Assembly: GCA_030549775.1 (NCBI GenBank)
Contig: CM060174.1
Location: 49,553,707-49,617,706 of the forward strand
Reading direction: 5' to 3'
DNA length: 64,000 bases
DNA from: Tamarix chinensis
Lineage: Eukaryota > Streptophyta > Magnoliopsida > Caryophyllales > Tamaricaceae
This document shows, one piece after another, positions 61,328 through 64,000 of this stretch. The notes beneath the pieces were generated by a model that searched no databases, had not been told where the DNA came from, and saw nothing but the letters and a program-made list of their open reading frames with translations. The position numbers and the translations under genes were made by a program. Within the stretch, counting starts at the first letter, position 1. Every line of letters starts with the position of its first letter.

Positions 61328-61917
61328 CCCTTAAAAACCCTAATTTGACCTATGTGGCATTAACCTCTCCTTATCATACATGGTCCATGATCTCTTTGTT
61401 TCCAACACCATCACTCCACTCAATCCACACCCAACATCAAAACCTTAATTCCCATCCTTCACAAGTGATCATGAAAACCCTAGTTGGCCACCCCAAACCC
61501 TAGTACTTCTCCTTTCTTTTATACCATCTCCTCATCCACACACATTTGGCCTTCCTTTCCACTTAACTCATCCCCCCTTCATATGCTTAACCCCTAAATC
61601 ACATTTTTTCACTTAACTGTTACCCTTAAAAATCCTAATTTGACCTATGTGGCATTAACCTCTCCTTATCATACATGGTCCATGATCTCTTTGTTTCCAA
61701 CACCATCACTCCACTCAATCCACACCCAACATCAAAACCTTAATTCCCATCCTTCACAAGTGATCATGAAAACCCTAGTTGGCTACCCCAAACCCTAGTA
61801 CTTCTCCTTTCTTTTATACCATCTCCTCATCCACTCACATTTGGCCTTCCTTTCCACTTAACTCATCCCCCCTTCATATGCTTAACCCCTAAATCACATT
61901 TTTTCACGTAACTGTTA
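61328..61917. repeat. Tandem duplication, 295-bp period, in LTR copy H
   Basis: The block with CCTAATTTGACCTATGTGGC, TCATACATGGTCCATGATCT, TGATCATGAAAACCCTAGTT and TTCATATGCTTAACCCC occurs twice in direct order with very few differences. Confidence 0.95.
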
Positions 61918-62347
61918 CCCCCATGCAAAGGTTAACCACCACATGCAAGCCTTACACTCCCCATACAAGATTTACTCCAACCCTCCATTTTATTTCTATT
62001 ATCATTTTATTTGGCCACCCATAAATCATAAGGTACTTAGGCTTTTTCTCACTTTTTCCTAATCACTCCCCCCTCTTTTTTTCTCTTAGGTCCCCTCAAC
62101 CTCATCATATCCCTAAGGCCTCCTAGCATGCATGTCATATTGGGGAAACTATACGTAAGGAAATATTATAAAATACAAGTCATATCCCCATATCACACGT
62201 ATTATAACACATACGCAACTTACCTTAGCTCCATGCATAGCAAATTGCACTACAAGTATTTAGTCTATACTCACATATGATATAAGCACATAACCAAAAC
62301 ACCCATGAACACATAAACATACAATTTGGCCTTAACCACATCCTTAC

Positions 62348-62410
62348 CTAGAAGGACATCGGGCTTGGAGCACGAATCCTACGCCACCTTAAGAGAAAGG
62401 TTTGGTTCAC
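62348..62410 (-). other. Possible LTR-internal small exon (63 nt), copy H
   Basis: On minus: acceptor-like CACTCTTATAG, then a block containing CGTGCTCCAAGCCCGATGTC, then donor-like CTAG/GTAAGGA. Matches 45501..45562 in place, length and borders. Confidence 0.4.
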
Positions 62411-62459
62411 CTATAAGAGTGAAACACTAATGTTAACTTCCCTTTTACTCATTTTTCTT

Positions 62460-62564
62460 TTATTATTCTCCAACTAAATATTATTAAAAGGACTAGTAAT
62501 AGTAATGATAATGGTAATAATAATCATAATCATAATAGGTTAATAATGATGATGATAATAGTCA

Positions 62565-62620
<56 letters not shown>

Positions 62621-62790
62621 ACAAAAAAAATAACAATAATAAGATTAATAATAGTAAAGATAATGATAATAACAAGAATTATAATGATAATAATAATAAT
62701 AATAGTAATAATAATAATAATAATAATGATAGTAATATTAATAATAATAATGATGATGATGATGATGATATTAATATTAATAAAAAAATA
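62460..62790. repeat. TAG/TAA trinucleotide microsatellites
   Basis: A (TAG)n run of about 18 units at 62566..62620, with (AAT)n and (GAT)n runs around it. Poly-isoleucine, valine and threonine frames here are repeat artefacts. Confidence 0.95.
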
Positions 62791-63862
62791 TGTAAAATAA
62801 ATTACACTTAAGTAAAACAAGGGTTAGGGCACAACCAAGGGTGGAGGTAGCAGCTACGGCACAAGGCGGTGGAGGTGGTGGTGATTTAAAAAGACAATTT
62901 TGGGGTTGTAAAATGAGAAGGATAGTGGTGGTGGTGGCATGCCACGGCGATGGTGCAGGCAATAGTGGCAGAGCGTGGAGGAGAGGAAAGGAGAAGGAAT
63001 GAAGGGGAAATTGGAAAGGGATGGTGTGGGGAGGTAGGTAGAGGATGGTGGAGGAGGCAGTACAAGGGGCGACAACACGGTACAAAGGGAAGCTCGAGCT
63101 ACCCCTTTTGCATAAGTAGGGAGATCAAGAGGCAAGGAGGGGTATTATTTGGTTGGGGGGAAGTGTAGGAAAGAGGGTGGGTGGAAGTTTAGATGGTGGT
63201 AAGGTGTGACTGTTGTGTTTGAAGTGGTAGCAAAAGGGGAATTCAGGGATTTTCTTGGCAGAGGAAAAAGAAGTGGAGGATGGGTATGGAGGGATTTTAT
63301 AGGCGAGGGGAGGAGAAGAGGACAAGAGGGAATGAGAACAAGAGAGTGGGAGGGGCAGGTGGTTGCCAGCCTGTAGTGTCTGCATCTGAAGGGGCAAGGA
63401 GAGGGGAATTCAGGGATATTCTGGGCAGAGGAAAAAGATGAGGAAGAAGGGTGATGGGGGAGAAGGTTGGGGCATGCTAAGTGGGGCCCAGACTAGTGAG
63501 GAAGGGAGAAAAAGAAAAGGAAGAAAAAGAGAGAAAAAGGGAAAAGGGAAAAAAAGGAAAATGAGGTGGTTGGGTATTTGGAATTTTTGAATTTTTTTGG
63601 GATAATAAAATTAGTAATACTAAATAATTAATTTTTTTCTATTAATTTAGAATTTATGGTTAAAATTTTCTTAAAATCTATTTTAGTTTAGCAAACTATC
63701 CTAACCTCCACTAATTTAATTCCTACATTATTTTCCTCTTTTTTTGGTATTAATTATTTTTATTATAATAACATTATTATTTTAAAGGTTACATTTAATT
63801 AATCTCAGTTATTAATCCCTATTTTATTATTAATTCCTAAATTAAAGCTTTAGGGTATTATA

Positions 63863-64000
63863 AATTTCATATCCATTTTATATTTTAACTTGAATTTCTC
63901 TCTAACGGTTATGAAAACTTCCAATTAGAGTCTAACAATGTTAATAAGCAAGTTTTAGTGCTATGGGATTATTTTCATATTATTAAGATGATTACATTAT
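63863..64000 (+). other. Continuation of the LTR head cut by copy H
   Basis: AT-rich, non-coding. By position it is the rest of the LTR that begins at 59859; too short to confirm. Confidence 0.35.

Larger units (their letters stand above)
60093..63862 (-). mobile_element. Giant-LTR family copy H: reverse solo LTR, 3770 bp
   Basis: On plus it starts TGTAACGACCCCAAATTTCA and ends AGGGTATTATA, the complements of the family tail and head. Flanking GATTT (60088..60092) and AATTT (63863..63867) are a 4-of-5 target duplication. Minus-strand order: CT-rich leader (63470..62830, seen as GA-rich on plus), ATT/TAG microsatellites (62460..62790), possible exon (62348..62410), a 295-bp tandem duplication (61328..61917), box array (60715..61030) and tail. 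No coding sequence. Confidence 0.8.

Noticed and set aside
62530..62820. Poly-isoleucine/threonine and poly-valine open frames
   Set aside because: These are translations of TAG, AAT and GAT trinucleotide runs.

Overview
The window is nuclear DNA of a flowering plant. It holds one intact-looking host gene, split by six introns, surrounded by long terminal repeat (LTR) retrotransposons, CACTA transposon remains, a SINE-like insert and a probable hAT insert. The species cannot be named from sequence alone. The host gene (37326..41342, +) is a YABBY transcription factor of the INNER NO OUTER (INO) type; seven exons join in frame into 257 residues with the C2C2 zinc finger and the HMG-like YABBY domain intact.

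About half the window belongs to one diverse family of very long LTRs. The key copy is a complete, very young element at 43009..55406, flanked by a perfect 5-bp target duplication (CATAT). Its two LTRs are 5373 and 5368 bp and nearly identical. They enclose a 1657-bp internal part that has a tRNA-iMet-type primer site and a polypurine tract but no gag or pol, so it is a large non-autonomous (LARD-like) element. Older relatives are at 2048..6430 (-), 6431..7480 (+), 7481..9642 plus 13367..13634 (+, split by a nested copy at 9643..13366), 27861..32161 (+, solo LTR with AGGGA duplication), 60093..63862 (-, solo LTR), and possibly an LTR head at 59859. The long LTRs share a common plan: short AT-rich head, CT/GC-rich leader, an ATT-rich stretch in some copies, a possible small exon, a variable minisatellite, a box array built on CCACCGG..ATAATAGTGG, and a conserved tail ending GGGGTGTTACA.

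Other layers: 1..2047 is the decayed 3' half of an Athila/Tat-like Ty3/gypsy pol. 13635..16033 is AT-rich with two LTR-like segments. 16034..21264 is a Ty3/gypsy gag-pol with recognisable domains but many stops. 21265..24065 is AT-rich and ends in a CACTA-like terminus. 24066..36921 holds a CACTA transposon on the minus strand (TNP2 transposase broken, with a solo LTR inside an intron), plus a partial second copy of its 5' end together with about 0.5 kb of the sequence upstream of INO. 55412..59858 is a decayed Tat/Ogre-like gag-pol that lost its reverse transcriptase core; later LTRs are nested in it up to the window end.

No RNA genes, CRISPR arrays or bacterial features were seen. The only gene likely to serve the plant is INO. 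The features most worth following are the architecture of the giant-LTR family and the duplication next to INO.
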